A stretch of DNA of 64,000 bases, from the NCBI RefSeq assembly GCF_002920615.1, contig NZ_PQSU01000003.1, forward strand, positions 248,001 through 312,000, given 5' to 3'. Under the pieces are notes generated by a model. It searched no databases and was not told the origin of the DNA. It was given only the letters and a program-made list of their open reading frames with translations. Every line of letters begins with the position of its first letter. Positions within the stretch are counted from its first letter, which is position 1. Made by a program: the position numbers and the translations under genes. This document shows positions 16,770 to 25,038 of the stretch, piece after piece. Source of the stretch: Streptomyces sp. Ru62. Lineage in GTDB: Bacteria > Actinomycetota > Actinomycetes > Streptomycetales > Streptomycetaceae.

Positions 16770-17336
16770 TCAGGCGTCGGGTGGCACCGTCCCGAACTCC
16801 CTCTCCACTCGGCCGGTGTCCAGCCGCAGCCGCCAGGTGTTCCGGCGGTGCGCGGTCGCCAGCGCCTGCTGAAGCGGGGACGGCGGCACCGCGAGGACGG
16901 GACAGCCGGCCCGGGCGAGGCAGTAGCGGCCGGCCGACGGCCGCAGGACCCGGTGCAGGCGGCCACGCCGTCCCGCGCCGACCACGAGGACGTCCTGCGG
17001 ACGGTCGGCGATCCGCACCAGCGCCGGCCCCGGGGCGCCCCGGGCGACGAGCGCCTGTCCGGGGACTCCCGTGTCCGTACCGCCGAACACGGCACACAGC
17101 GCCCTGAGCAGCCTTTCCCGGGCCAGCCGCTCCCACTCCGGGAGCAGGACGATCGCCGCCGGCGACCTGCGCGCGGCGAGATCCCCGCCGGGAGGCTCCC
17201 AGGCCAGCACCGGCCACAGCTCAGCCCCACGGCACCGGGCCACGTCGGCGGCCCGGCGCAGGGCGGTCAGACTCCCCGGCGAACCACTCACCCCCACCAC
17301 GACGCGAGCGACTGGGGCCGTGCGGGACTCGGGCAT
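16770..17336 (-). CDS. Universal stress protein family protein
   Basis: This 188-residue protein has a UspA-like fold: an opening VARVVVGVSGSPGSLTALRRA (about 9-29) and a later VLVVGAGRRGRLHRVL followed by AGCPVLAVP. The latter corresponds to the family's ATP-binding motif G-x2-G-x9-G(S/T) in a weakened form. The C terminus carries about 35 extra residues (from SPLQQALATAH on). ATG 17336 is chosen over GTG 17345 because AGGTG is better spaced. It is a single-domain cytoplasmic protein; the trigger is unknown. Confidence 0.78.
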   Translation of the reverse strand: MPESRTAPVARVVVGVSGSPGSLTALRRAADVARCRGAELWPVLAWEPPGGDLAARRSPAAIVLLPEWERLARERLLRALCAVFGGTDTGVPGQALVARGAPGPALVRIADRPQDVLVVGAGRRGRLHRVLRPSAGRYCLARAGCPVLAVPPSPLQQALATAHRRNTWRLRLDTGRVEREFGTVPPDA

Positions 17337-17618
17337 CGCTTTCACCTACCTGATCGAAAACCGCCTCCAGGACAGCTCCCCGAGAGGACCCCGACCAGCC
17401 CGGGGGCCAGTTCCTGACGCCCCTCTGACAGCACCTCGGATGCCCTGTCGCCAGGCGTGTCAGCATCCCGTCAAGGTCGACCGGCTCACCGTCAGCGTCC
17501 CGTCAGGGCACGCCGGAACCCCCCGCAGACCGGTCATACCGTCGAGGACGAGCCCTGGCCGCCTCCCCGCGGCCGGGGCGTCCCCGACCACCTTCTCCTG
17601 CCCTTCGAGAGGCACCCC

Positions 17619-17969
17619 ATGGCAGAACTCCGCTATGGCGACGACGACCCCGAGCCCTCCGATCCGTTCCCGGTCGGACCCTTGTACGTCCCGGTCCGGC
17701 CGGGCCCCTCCGGCTGTGCGGCCCGGCTCTTCCGCACCCCGCTCGGCGACCGCACCGCCGTGGGCTTCACCTCCGCGAGCCGGCTGACCGCCACCCTCGG
17801 CGCCGGCCAGGCGTGGATCCGGCTCGCCGAGCCCGCACTGCGCGCGCTGACCGCGCCGCTCGGCATCACCACCGTCACGGTGGACCCGCGGCTCACCGCT
17901 CCGGCTCCCACGCCGGTCACGGCTCTCACAGCGGTCACCTCCGGGTTTCCCGTATCGCGGACCGCCTGA
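17619..17969 (+). CDS. SAV_915-like small protein
   Basis: This 116-residue acidic-to-neutral protein contains LYVPVRPGPSGCAARLFRTPLGDRTAVGFTSA near its start, resembling the SAV_915 family of actinobacterial proteins of unknown function. The start ATG 17619 follows GAGAGG. It lies 14 bases upstream of the lysA-like gene and is probably co-transcribed with it. No catalytic motif is visible. Confidence 0.7.
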   Translation: MAELRYGDDDPEPSDPFPVGPLYVPVRPGPSGCAARLFRTPLGDRTAVGFTSASRLTATLGAGQAWIRLAEPALRALTAPLGITTVTVDPRLTAPAPTPVTALTAVTSGFPVSRTA

Positions 17970-17983
17970 GAGGGGCAGCACCG

Positions 17984-19314
17984 ATGACCACGATCCACGA
18001 ACCCACCACCCCCGCGACGGCGTTGACCGTGTGGCCCGCCTCGGCCACCGAGCCCCGTCCGGGCGACCTCCACGTGGGCGGCGTACCGCTCGCCGAGGCC
18101 GCCGACCGCTTCGGCACCCCCGTCTACGTCCTGGACGAGGCCGAGGTCCGCGACCGCTGCCGTACCTACCGGGACGCCTTCCCCGAGGCCGAAGTCCTTT
18201 ACGCGGCGAAGGCGTTCCTGTGCCGGGCGATGGCCCACTGGGTGGCCGAGGAGGGCCTCGGCCTGGACGTCTGCTCCGCCGGCGAGCTGGAACTCGCCGT
18301 CACCACCGGCTTCCCGCCCGAGCGGATCGTGCTGCACGGCAACGCCAAGTCGCCCCGCGACCTGGACACCGCCCTGCGTCTGGGCGTCGGACGTGTCGTC
18401 ATCGACAGTCCCGCCGAGATCGCCCGGCTGGCCGCCGCCGTCGGCCCGGACGGCCACCAGAAGGTCATGGTCCGGGTCGTGCCCGGCATCAGCGCGGGCG
18501 GCCACGAGAAGATCCGCACCGGCACCGACGACCAGAAGTTCGGCCTGTCGATCGCGGACGGCTACGCCCAGCACGCCATCGCCCGCATCCTCGACCAGCC
18601 ACAGCTCGAACTCACCGGTCTGCACTGCCATCTGGGCTCGCAGATCAGCAGCGTCAAGCCGTACCTCGTCGCCGTACGCCGCCTGGTCGGCCTGATGACC
18701 CGGCTGTACGAACAGCACGGCCTGACCCTGCCCGAACTCGACCTCGGCGGCGGCCACGGCATCGCCTACCGCCCCGGCGAGGAGGCCCTGGACCTCACAG
18801 CTCTCGCCGGCAGGGTCCGCGCGGAACTCGCCGGCGCGTGCGCGACGGCCGGCCTTCCCGTGCCCCGCCTGATCATCGAACCGGGCCGGGCGATCGCCGG
18901 CCCGGCGGGCGTCGCCGTCTACCGCGTCCTGGCGGTGAAACACACGGGCGGGACGGTGTTCGTGGCCGTGGACGGCGGTATGAGCGACAACCCGCGCCCC
19001 GCCCTGTACGGCGTCCGGTATGCGCCCCGGCTGATCGGCCGGGCCGGCACCGCGGCCCCGGCCCGGGTGACCGTGGTGGGCCGGCACTGCGAGGCCGGCG
19101 ACGTCCTGGCCGCCGACGTGGAACTCCCCGCCGACATCCGCCCCGGTGACCTGCTGGCCGTGCCCGTGTCCGGCGCCTACCAGGTGTCCATGGCCTCCGG
19201 TTACAACCTGGTCGGCGCCGTCCGCCGGTGGTCGCCGTGCGCGACGGTCTCGCCCGCCTGCTGGTCCGGCGGGAGTCCCTGGCGGACATCCGCGGCCGCG
19301 ACGTGGGTCTGTGA
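17984..19314 (+). pseudogene. lysA: Diaminopimelate decarboxylase (lysA-like), frameshifted near the C terminus
   Basis: This is a PLP-dependent, alanine-racemase-fold decarboxylase of about 443 residues when restored. The PLP lysine is K76 in YAAKAF. HCHLGSQ (substrate/PLP site), GGGHGIAY and EPGRAI follow in the usual order. The reading frame is normal to about codon 411 (SGYNLVG). After that the expected end, PPVVAVRDGLARLLVRRESL and so on to a TGA at 19312-19314, lies in another frame. One missing C in GTCCGCC near 19221 explains the shift. As written, translation would continue to 19378 with unrelated residues. The lost segment lies beyond the active site, so activity may survive; a sequencing error is equally possible. 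The enzyme makes L-lysine from meso-diaminopimelate. Confidence 0.82.
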
Positions 19315-19325
19315 CCCTGAGGACT

Positions 19326-19372
19326 CCCGGGCGGGGCCGGTCCGGCCTCCCTCACCGACCGGCCCGCCCGGG
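19326..19372. terminator. Terminator hairpin after lysA-like gene
   Basis: A long stem with one bulge pairs CCCGGGCGGG-CCGGTC (19326-19342) with GACCGGCCCGCCCGGG (19357-19372), around a 14-base loop. It lies between convergent genes. Confidence 0.7.
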
Positions 19373-19407
19373 GCCTGACCAGTCTTCCGGCGGGCCCGAC
19401 GCCGCGT

Positions 19408-19764
19408 TCAGGGGGCGATGGTGAGCGCGCTGATGAGGTCGCCGTCGAGGGTGAAGCGGAAGTGGAGGTCGACCGTGCCGCCGGGGAAGTCGCCCCGCAG
19501 GCGCTGGGTGACGGTGCACTGGCCGGCGGCGTCCCCGCGGGCGCTCAGCAGCTCGGTGGTGTAGGTGTACTCGGAGGCGGCGCGGCCGAGCCATTGCTCG
19601 ACGGCGGCGCGGCCGCGGTAGGTGCGGCCGTCGTCGGTGACGGTGGCGTCGGCGGTGAGGGCCGCGGCGGCGGCCGCCGCGTCATGGGCGTTGTGCGCCT
19701 TCAGGAACCGCTGGACGACGTCGGGCAGCTCATCGGTGCCGGGCGCGGGCGTGGTGTCGGTCAT
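19408..19764 (-). CDS. NTF2/SnoaL-like protein
   Basis: This 118-residue protein has the cone-shaped SnoaL/NTF2 fold signature: VVQRFLKAHNAHDAAAAAALTAD at the start, then RGRAAVEQWL and a C-terminal DLHFRFTLDGDLI. Proteins of this size act as small isomerases or hydrolases, or bind ligands. It lies 18 bases downstream of the broken SDR gene on the same strand, so both were probably one operon under the broken HxlR regulator. Confidence 0.8.
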   Translation of the reverse strand: MTDTTPAPGTDELPDVVQRFLKAHNAHDAAAAAAALTADATVTDDGRTYRGRAAVEQWLGRAASEYTYTTELLSARGDAAGQCTVTQRLRGDFPGGTVDLHFRFTLDGDLISALTIAP

Positions 19765-19782
19765 GTGTGCCTCGCTTTCGGG

Positions 19783-20490
19783 TCAGAGGGTGGGGATGGT
19801 GCCGCCGTCGATGACGTGTTCCGCTCCGACGATGGCGGAGGCCCTGTCGGACACGAGGAAGGCGACGAGTTCGGCGACCTCCTCGGGACGGTTGGGCCGG
19901 CCGAGCGGGATGCCGCCGAGCGAGTCCATGAGCGAGGCCAGCGCGGAGTCGCGGTCACCCGTCCGCTCGGCGATCCGGTCGACGAGCGCGTTGGCGGCGT
20001 CGGTCTGGATGAACCCGGGGACCACCGTGTTGACGCGCACTCCGTGTGGGGCCACCTGGTTGGACAGGCCCTTGCTGTACGTGCTCAGGGCGGCCTTGGC
20101 GGAGGCGTACGCCAGCGTGCCGTTCCACAGCGGCATGCGGCGCTGGATCGAGGAGACATGGACGACCGCGCCCCGCCCCTGCGCGATCATGCCCGGGACG
20201 AGCGCCCGGTCCAGCCGCACCGCGGCGAGCAGGTTGTGGCCGAGTTCCTGCGACCAGATCTCCTCGGTGAGCACCTCGAAGCCGCCGGCGGGGGCGGACG
20301 ATCCGCCGAGGGTGTGCACCAGGATGTCGGTCGTACCCAGCCGGCGCATCGTCTCCCGAGCCACGTGCCCGGCGCCTTCCGGCGTGGTCAGGTCGGCGCC
20401 GACGAAGTCCTCCTCGGCGATGTCGTCGGGCCTGGAGCGGGCGGCGACCAGGACGGTGGCGCCGGCGGCGCGCAGCCGCGCGGCGATCGC
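19783..20490 (-). pseudogene. SDR oxidoreductase, 5' end deleted
   Basis: This short-chain dehydrogenase has the catalytic Ser (HVSSIQRR), the YASAK motif and a normal C terminus (GAEHVIDGG). It begins in mid-domain at [18 protein letters not shown], so the first 20-25 residues with the TGxxxGxG cofactor motif are missing. The frame stays open upstream, but there it runs antisense to the HxlR gene and encodes no SDR sequence. The break lies at about 20488-20494. It abuts the truncated HxlR gene directly, so a deletion has removed both start regions and their shared promoter. Confidence 0.8.
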
Positions 20491-20952
20491 GACGTGGGCG
20501 AGTGGTGGACGCTGCTGATCCTCCACGACGCCTTCGACGGCTACACGCGGTTCGACCAGTTCCAGCAGAGCCTCGGCATCTCGACCAGCATGCTCACCGC
20601 CCGGCTGAAGACGCTGGTCGCCGACGGTCTGCTGGAGCGCCGCCCGTACCGGACCAACCCGGTGCGCCACGAGTACGTGCTCACCGAGAGCGGCCGCTCC
20701 CTGCGTCCCGTGATCGTCGCGCTGGCGGCCTGGGGGAACCAGCATCTGCCGCCGGAGGAACGGACCATGATCCTGGTCGACGCGCAGACAGGGGAAGAGG
20801 CCGAGCCGGTCGTGGTGGACCGGCACACCGGGCGGGACCTCGACGACAGCGAGGCGTTCGTCTTCACCGCGGGACCGGCGGCCGGCCCGGCCATGCGCGC
20901 CCGGTACGCCGAACTCGAACGGCGCCGGCGGGAGGCAGGGGCGGAGGGGTAG
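20491..20952 (+). pseudogene. HxlR-family regulator, 5' end deleted
   Basis: The sequence from [20 protein letters not shown] through [19 protein letters not shown] and on to the stop at 20952 is a typical HxlR/winged-helix regulator of about 150 residues. The family's N-terminal segment (usually with a Cys and ending in leucine-glutamate-arginine before VGEWW) is missing. GTG 20494 could start a shortened protein but has no clear ribosome binding site. The DNA immediately to the left belongs to the SDR gene on the other strand. Loss of function is likely but not proven. Confidence 0.75.
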
Positions 20953-21158
20953 GCGCGGGCGGTCACCGCGATGAGTCGCCGGCCGCGGCCCTGGACGACA
21001 CGACTGACTGCCCTCGACGCAGGGCGCTGCGGGCGGGCGCGGCGGTCCTCAGCGAACTGGCCGTCTGTGACACCCTCTGAGCGCCCCGGGCGCGGCGCCC
21101 GCGGTGCTCCCTCGCGTGCCCCGCGCCCGGTGTGCCGTTTACCGGGCGTCCACGCCCG

Positions 21159-21176
21159 GCCGATCGGCCGTTGACC
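21159..21176 (+). promoter_or_regulatory. Candidate SARP-like box upstream of the small LuxR-type gene
   Basis: GCCGATC (21159-21165) and GTTGACC (21170-21176) are 11 bases apart. They strongly resemble the box at 16189 (same GGCC between heptamers). GTTGACC may simply be a -35 element. Confidence 0.35.
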
Positions 21177-21244
21177 AGGGGCTGTTTCGATGCACCCCGT
21201 CGCTGCACACCGGTTTCCGCGGGAACCCGGCGAAAGGGGAGTCG

Positions 21245-21502
21245 ATGAACATCACGCAGACGGCGGGGGACGACCTCGCCCAGACCCTCAGCCCGCGCGA
21301 ACGGGAGATCCTCAGCCGGCTTCCCGGCGGCGGTACCTACGACGCCATAGCGCGCGGCCTGGGCATCAGCAGGCACACGGTCGACACCTACATGCGCAGG
21401 ATCCGGGCGAAGGTGGGCGCCGCGAACCGAACCCAACTGGTCGTGCTGGCCCTCCGGCTCGAACAGCCGCACACCCCCGTCGAAGCCCTCCAGGAGAGGT
21501 GA
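21245..21502 (+). CDS. Stand-alone LuxR-type helix-turn-helix protein
   Basis: This 85-residue protein consists almost only of a GerE/LuxR DNA-binding domain: LSPREREILSRLPGGGTYDA, IARGLGISRHTVDTYMRRI, then RAKVGAANRTQLVV. No receiver or ligand domain is present. Start ATG 21245 follows AAAGGGGAG. It lies next to the JmjC/peptidase locus and may regulate it. Stand-alone LuxR domains can act with a partner or as constitutive activators. Confidence 0.82.
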   Translation: MNITQTAGDDLAQTLSPREREILSRLPGGGTYDAIARGLGISRHTVDTYMRRIRAKVGAANRTQLVVLALRLEQPHTPVEALQER

Positions 21503-21567
21503 GCAGCGCCGTGCCGCTCGCCTCCACCGGAGCCTCGCCGAGGACTTGACTGAGCCCCAGGCGGTCC

Positions 21568-21618
21568 GACGGGTCCGGCCGTACCGCGCGGTGGCTCCCG
21601 CCCGCGCCCGGACCCGTC
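21568..21618. terminator. Long-loop hairpin between LuxR-type and JmjC genes
   Basis: Arms GACGGGTCCGG (21568-21578) and CCGGACCCGTC (21608-21618) enclose a 29-base loop. The rest of 21503-21882 shows no supported gene. Confidence 0.45.
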
Positions 21619-21882
21619 GCCGCGCCGCCGTGCGGGAGCCCCGCCGGTGCTGAGGCGGCGTTGTGCGGGCCCGGGGAGCGAGGGCCGCGTCGTGCGTCGC
21701 GCCCCGGCAGCCGGGGGAGTCGGCGCCCACCACCGAGCCCGGCATCTCCCGCGGCCTTCGAGCGGAGACTTCTTCACCGCGGCGGCGTCCGGGAAGCTGA
21801 TCCCGCGCGTCGTCGCCGCGTGTGCCCCCACGGGCACCCGGTGCCGGTTCCGCGCCGGACGCCCGGCGTCCCCGCCGGGGAA

Positions 21883-23250
21883 CTACGACTCCGGGGACTC
21901 GGGCCCGTCCAGGGCCGTGAAGGCCCCCGCCAGTGCCCCGGTCACCTCGGTGCAGAAGTGCGCGTCCAGCAAGGGGCGGACCAGCTCGGCGGCGTCCACG
22001 CCGGTCGTCCGGGACACCTCCTCGACCACCACCGGGCGGCCCGACACCAGCAGTCTCAGGGCGGGCAGAGCCTCGGCGGGGAAGGTCAGCCGCCGGCCGT
22101 TCACGGTCACCACGGCGTTGCCGCCGCCGGCCGTCAGATGCGGCGGGAAGTCCGTCAGGCACACCACCTCGGAGACCGGCCCGAACGCACCGCCGGTGTA
22201 GGGGTGCTGGGTCTCCCGCCAGCCGATGCCGCCGCGGTCCGAGTACGCGGTACGGGCCTGGAGGAAATGGGTGGGCCGGTAGGTCCGCGCGAGCAGCGAC
22301 AGCGCGGCGGCGAGGGCCTCGTCCTCGTCGGTGTCGTCCGTCAGGTCGCGCCGGAACACCTCCAGGTTGCAGGCCAGTTCGGTCAGGGCCCGCAGCCAGT
22401 CGACGCCGGTGCGCCGGACCACTCCGAAGGTGACGTGCAGCGAGTAGCCCCCCGCGCCCTGGTCGGACCGGGTCGCGGTGTGCCAGTAGCCACGCGGCAC
22501 GCTCATCGCCTCACCCGGACCGAGGGTGCCCTCCCAGAGGATCTCCTCGCTCGGCTCGGCCGACCGGCGCACCTCGTTCAGCGGCGCCTTCATGGACTCG
22601 CCCCGCACCTGCCAGCTCTTCGTGCCCTCCAGTTGCAGGACGAGCGAGTCGGAGGTGTCCACGTGCAGATTGAAGCCGCCCGCCTCGCCGGTGGCCAGGA
22701 ACGCCGTCGCGTAGACACGGGCGCCGGTCAGCCACTGGAGCGCACGGCACGCGATGTCGAACACCGGGTCGATCTTCTCGATGCCGCCCACCACGACCTG
22801 GCAGCCTTCCCGCAACAGCAGCCCCAGACGGTGGGTGTCGACCATCTCCAGTTCCTCGCCACGGGTGGTCCGCGAGGTCATGAAGCGCTTCGGAGGGAGG
22901 AAGGACCCCTGCTGGAGGACCAGGACCTGACCGGTCCGGGTCATCGTGCGGTACGTCAGCATGTCCATCAGCCGGTCCACCGTCAGCAGCCGCGCGCCCC
23001 ATGGCGGCGGCAGGGAACCCCGCGTGAAGTCCAGGCCGAGCCGCCGTCCCTCGCGTCCGTCCAGTGCCTTGTCCACCGCGCGCACGAATTCCAGGTCCAT
23101 GGACGCGATCATCCATCGCGCGCGGCGGCCGGCGGAGTCACGAATTCCCGGTACCCGCACCGGAGTTACCGCATTTACGTGACTTTCCCCGCCGTCGCGG
23201 TCCGGAGAGAGTGATGACGTGCCGCCGAGGGAGAAGCCCGAGAACGGCAC
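21883..23250 (-). CDS. JmjC-domain (cupin_4) 2-oxoglutarate/iron oxygenase
   Basis: Up to 455 residues. The JmjC/cupin barrel shows FNLHVDTSDSLVLQLEG with iron ligands His196 and Asp198, and the distal ligand His257 in PRGYWH. It resembles bacterial ROXA/ribosomal-oxygenase-type proteins, which hydroxylate protein side chains (Arg, His, Asp). A helical C-terminal part (about 290-455) follows, as in that family. The start is uncertain: GTG 23250 has a fair GGACGGGA site, while ATG 23112 begins nearer the conserved part. The gene faces the peptide gene at 23289 across a very short shared promoter region, so peptide hydroxylation is an attractive but unproven role. Confidence 0.82.
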   Translation of the reverse strand: MPFSGFSLGGTSSLSPDRDGGESHVNAVTPVRVPGIRDSAGRRARWMIASMDLEFVRAVDKALDGREGRRLGLDFTRGSLPPPWGARLLTVDRLMDMLTYRTMTRTGQVLVLQQGSFLPPKRFMTSRTTRGEELEMVDTHRLGLLLREGCQVVVGGIEKIDPVFDIACRALQWLTGARVYATAFLATGEAGGFNLHVDTSDSLVLQLEGTKSWQVRGESMKAPLNEVRRSAEPSEEILWEGTLGPGEAMSVPRGYWHTATRSDQGAGGYSLHVTFGVVRRTGVDWLRALTELACNLEVFRRDLTDDTDEDEALAAALSLLARTYRPTHFLQARTAYSDRGGIGWRETQHPYTGGAFGPVSEVVCLTDFPPHLTAGGGNAVVTVNGRRLTFPAEALPALRLLVSGRPVVVEEVSRTTGVDAAELVRPLLDAHFCTEVTGALAGAFTALDGPESPES

Positions 23251-23288
23251 GACATCCCGTCCACCGAATCCTGGAATGAGGTTTCACC

Positions 23289-23432
23289 ATGAACGCTGTC
23301 ACCGCGTCCGAGCTGCTCCGCGTGGAGACCATCGTCGAGAACCTGCGCGCCATCGACGCCACCGTCGACGGCCAGGAGGCCCTCGCCATGACCCAGGCGC
23401 TGGCCAGCCCGGGTGAGCACGGCGAGTTCTGA
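23289..23432 (+). CDS. Small peptide, candidate RiPP precursor (47 residues)
   Basis: This short gene has good coding character. ATG 23289 follows GGAATGAGG (23272-23280). The N-terminal two-thirds is acidic and helix-forming (VTASELLRVETIVENLRAI), as in RiPP leaders. A section EALAMTQALAS leads to a short polar C terminus, PGEHGEF, with no Cys. It is the first gene of an operon with a CYTH protein, an exporter and two M16 peptidase-like proteins, and it faces a JmjC oxygenase. All of this fits a leader-plus-core precursor whose C terminus is modified and cut out. No known precursor family was recognised. Confidence 0.65.
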   Translation: MNAVTASELLRVETIVENLRAIDATVDGQEALAMTQALASPGEHGEF

Positions 23433-23524
23433 TCTCACCGCTCCCGCGTCACGTGCCTGCCGACGCCGTCCGGTCCCCGGCCGGCGTCCGGCAGGCACGA
23501 CGCGCACGACCGGAGGAACGAGCC

Positions 23525-24295
23525 ATGGCAGGCAGCACGCAGCACCCGCTGCTCGCTCGGTACGCACAGGTCCGCGCGCAGCTGGCCCAGCGGTACGGCC
23601 CCGACAGCCAGGCCGTGGTCTTCCTGCTCTACGAGGAGCTGCTGTCCCTGCGGACCGTGCTCCTGGAGAACCGCGCCGCCCGCGAGGTCGGCGCACGCGT
23701 CGAGGCGCTGGTCCGGGAGATCCAGCGCCGCTACGACCACGGCGGCATCGTGTCCGCCGGGCGCGACCGCCGGCGCCTGATCCACACCGACCCCCCGCTG
23801 ATCGAGTACGACCGGCCGGCGTTCGACCGGATGTACGCGCCGCTCCTCGACGACGGCCGGCCCGACGTGCTGCACGTGACGAGCGCCGCCGACGCCTTCG
23901 CGGCGCTGTCCCCGGGCAGCACCCACATCTACGTCGTGGACGACCGGCACCGCCTGCTGGTCTGGCCCGAGCCGTTCACGCTCGCCGAGACCGTCTTCGG
24001 CCGTACACCCGACCGCCGGCGGCAGGGCGCACGAGTGGTCCACCCCATGCTCGTGCCCGAGCGGCTGCGCGTGCGGGCCGCGGGTGAGCTGGTGCTCCTG
24101 GGCGACCCGCACGACTGCATGGTCGTGGCCAACCTCAAGTCCGGCCACTTCCTTCCTCCACCGGCCTGCGCACCCGTGCTGCGCACGGTCCTGGAGCGGG
24201 TCCTCCCCGTCGCTCCCGGTGACGTGGACATCTTCACCCTGCCCGAACCGCCGTCCGGCCCGCGGGCCGCGAACCCAGTGGACGCCCTACGATGA
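23525..24295 (+). CDS. Protein of unknown function in the peptide/M16 operon
   Basis: This protein has 256 residues. The first 75 are strongly helical (HPLLARYAQVRAQLAQRYGP, then FLLYEELLSLRTVLLENRAA, and EALVREIQRRYDH). The rest is mixed alpha/beta, with repeated hydrophobic beta-like stretches (THIYVVDDRHRLLVWPE, GELVLLGDPHDCMVVANLKSGH). No membrane segment, nucleotide-binding loop or metal motif is evident, and I do not recognise the family. ATG 23525 follows CGGAGGAACG. Its stop overlaps the start of the CYTH gene (ATGA), which implies coupled translation and a shared task, possibly as part of the modifying complex. Confidence 0.78.
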   Translation: MAGSTQHPLLARYAQVRAQLAQRYGPDSQAVVFLLYEELLSLRTVLLENRAAREVGARVEALVREIQRRYDHGGIVSAGRDRRRLIHTDPPLIEYDRPAFDRMYAPLLDDGRPDVLHVTSAADAFAALSPGSTHIYVVDDRHRLLVWPEPFTLAETVFGRTPDRRRQGARVVHPMLVPERLRVRAAGELVLLGDPHDCMVVANLKSGHFLPPPACAPVLRTVLERVLPVAPGDVDIFTLPEPPSGPRAANPVDALR

Positions 24296-25038
24296 CGAAG
24301 CCGCCGGAACCCCCCGCACCACCGCAGGACCTGCGGGAAGTCGTCGGGGTCGAGCACGAGTGCAAGTGGGAGCTCCCGCTGGAGGTCTACCGGTCCGGAC
24401 CGGAGGACCTGCTGCGCGGCGGACCGCTGCACACCCGGCTGACGCCGCTGCGCCGGCCCCTGTCCTTCGTCTCCTCCACGCTCTACGTCGACGACGCCGC
24501 CCGGTCCCTCATCCGGGCGGGGCACACCCTCGGCGCCGTCGTCAACACGGGAGCCGCCGCCGACGTGTGCTGGCTGACCTTCAAGCAGGCCATCCGCGTG
24601 CACGCCTGGCGGGACGGGCTCGAACTCGCCTCCAGGATCACGCCGGACCAGGTGCCGCGGGCGCTGGACGACAGCTCGCTGCTGCCGGTCGGACACGTCC
24701 GGCGCAACCGGCTGGCCGAGGGCCCGCTGGGCGTGGCGGCCGTGGCGACACAGCGGCGTACCAAGGGCCTCGGGCGCACCGCCGACGGGGTGGAGGTCGC
24801 CTGCAGCGTGGACCTGGTGACCTTCCGGGCGCCCGAGGACGGACGGACCGTACTGGGCGAGTACGCGTGCGTGGAGATCGAGGTCAACTCCTCCGCGCCG
24901 AACGCGCTGCGGGCACTGGCGGGACTCGCCACCGACATGGACCACTGGCTGGCGCGTCCGCGTGCCCGGCGTACGAAGGCCCAACTGGCCCTGGACGCGG
25001 CGGAGCCGGCCGGACGACAGCAGGAGGACGCGGCATGA
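24292..25038 (+). CDS. CYTH / triphosphate tunnel metalloenzyme-like protein
   Basis: This 248-residue protein has the defining E-x-E-x-K motif near its start (E21, E23 and K25 in VEHECKWEL). Later it shows basic and acidic strands that fit the tunnel (LTFKQAIRVHAWRDG and CVEIEVNSS). CYTH proteins bind triphosphates or nucleotides and metal ions, for example adenylate cyclases and thiamine or inorganic triphosphatases. Their use in peptide pathways is not a standard feature, which makes this gene unusual here. It overlaps both neighbours by ATGA junctions. Whether it hydrolyses a triphosphate or only provides the fold is unknown. Confidence 0.72.
   Translation: MTKPPEPPAPPQDLREVVGVEHECKWELPLEVYRSGPEDLLRGGPLHTRLTPLRRPLSFVSSTLYVDDAARSLIRAGHTLGAVVNTGAAADVCWLTFKQAIRVHAWRDGLELASRITPDQVPRALDDSSLLPVGHVRRNRLAEGPLGVAAVATQRRTKGLGRTADGVEVACSVDLVTFRAPEDGRTVLGEYACVEIEVNSSAPNALRALAGLATDMDHWLARPRARRTKAQLALDAAEPAGRQQEDAA

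Noticed and set aside
14881-17217. A 778-codon minus-strand frame joining the MerR gene with the repeat tract
   Set aside because: MerR homology begins at 15705 next to a MerR-type promoter. The upstream part is Pro/Ala/Arg repeats from the non-coding tract and crosses the second small peptide gene in another frame.
21388-21837. A 149-codon minus-strand frame downstream of the JmjC gene
   Set aside because: It overlaps the LuxR-type gene antisense and is composed of Arg/Gly/Pro-rich sequence without motifs.
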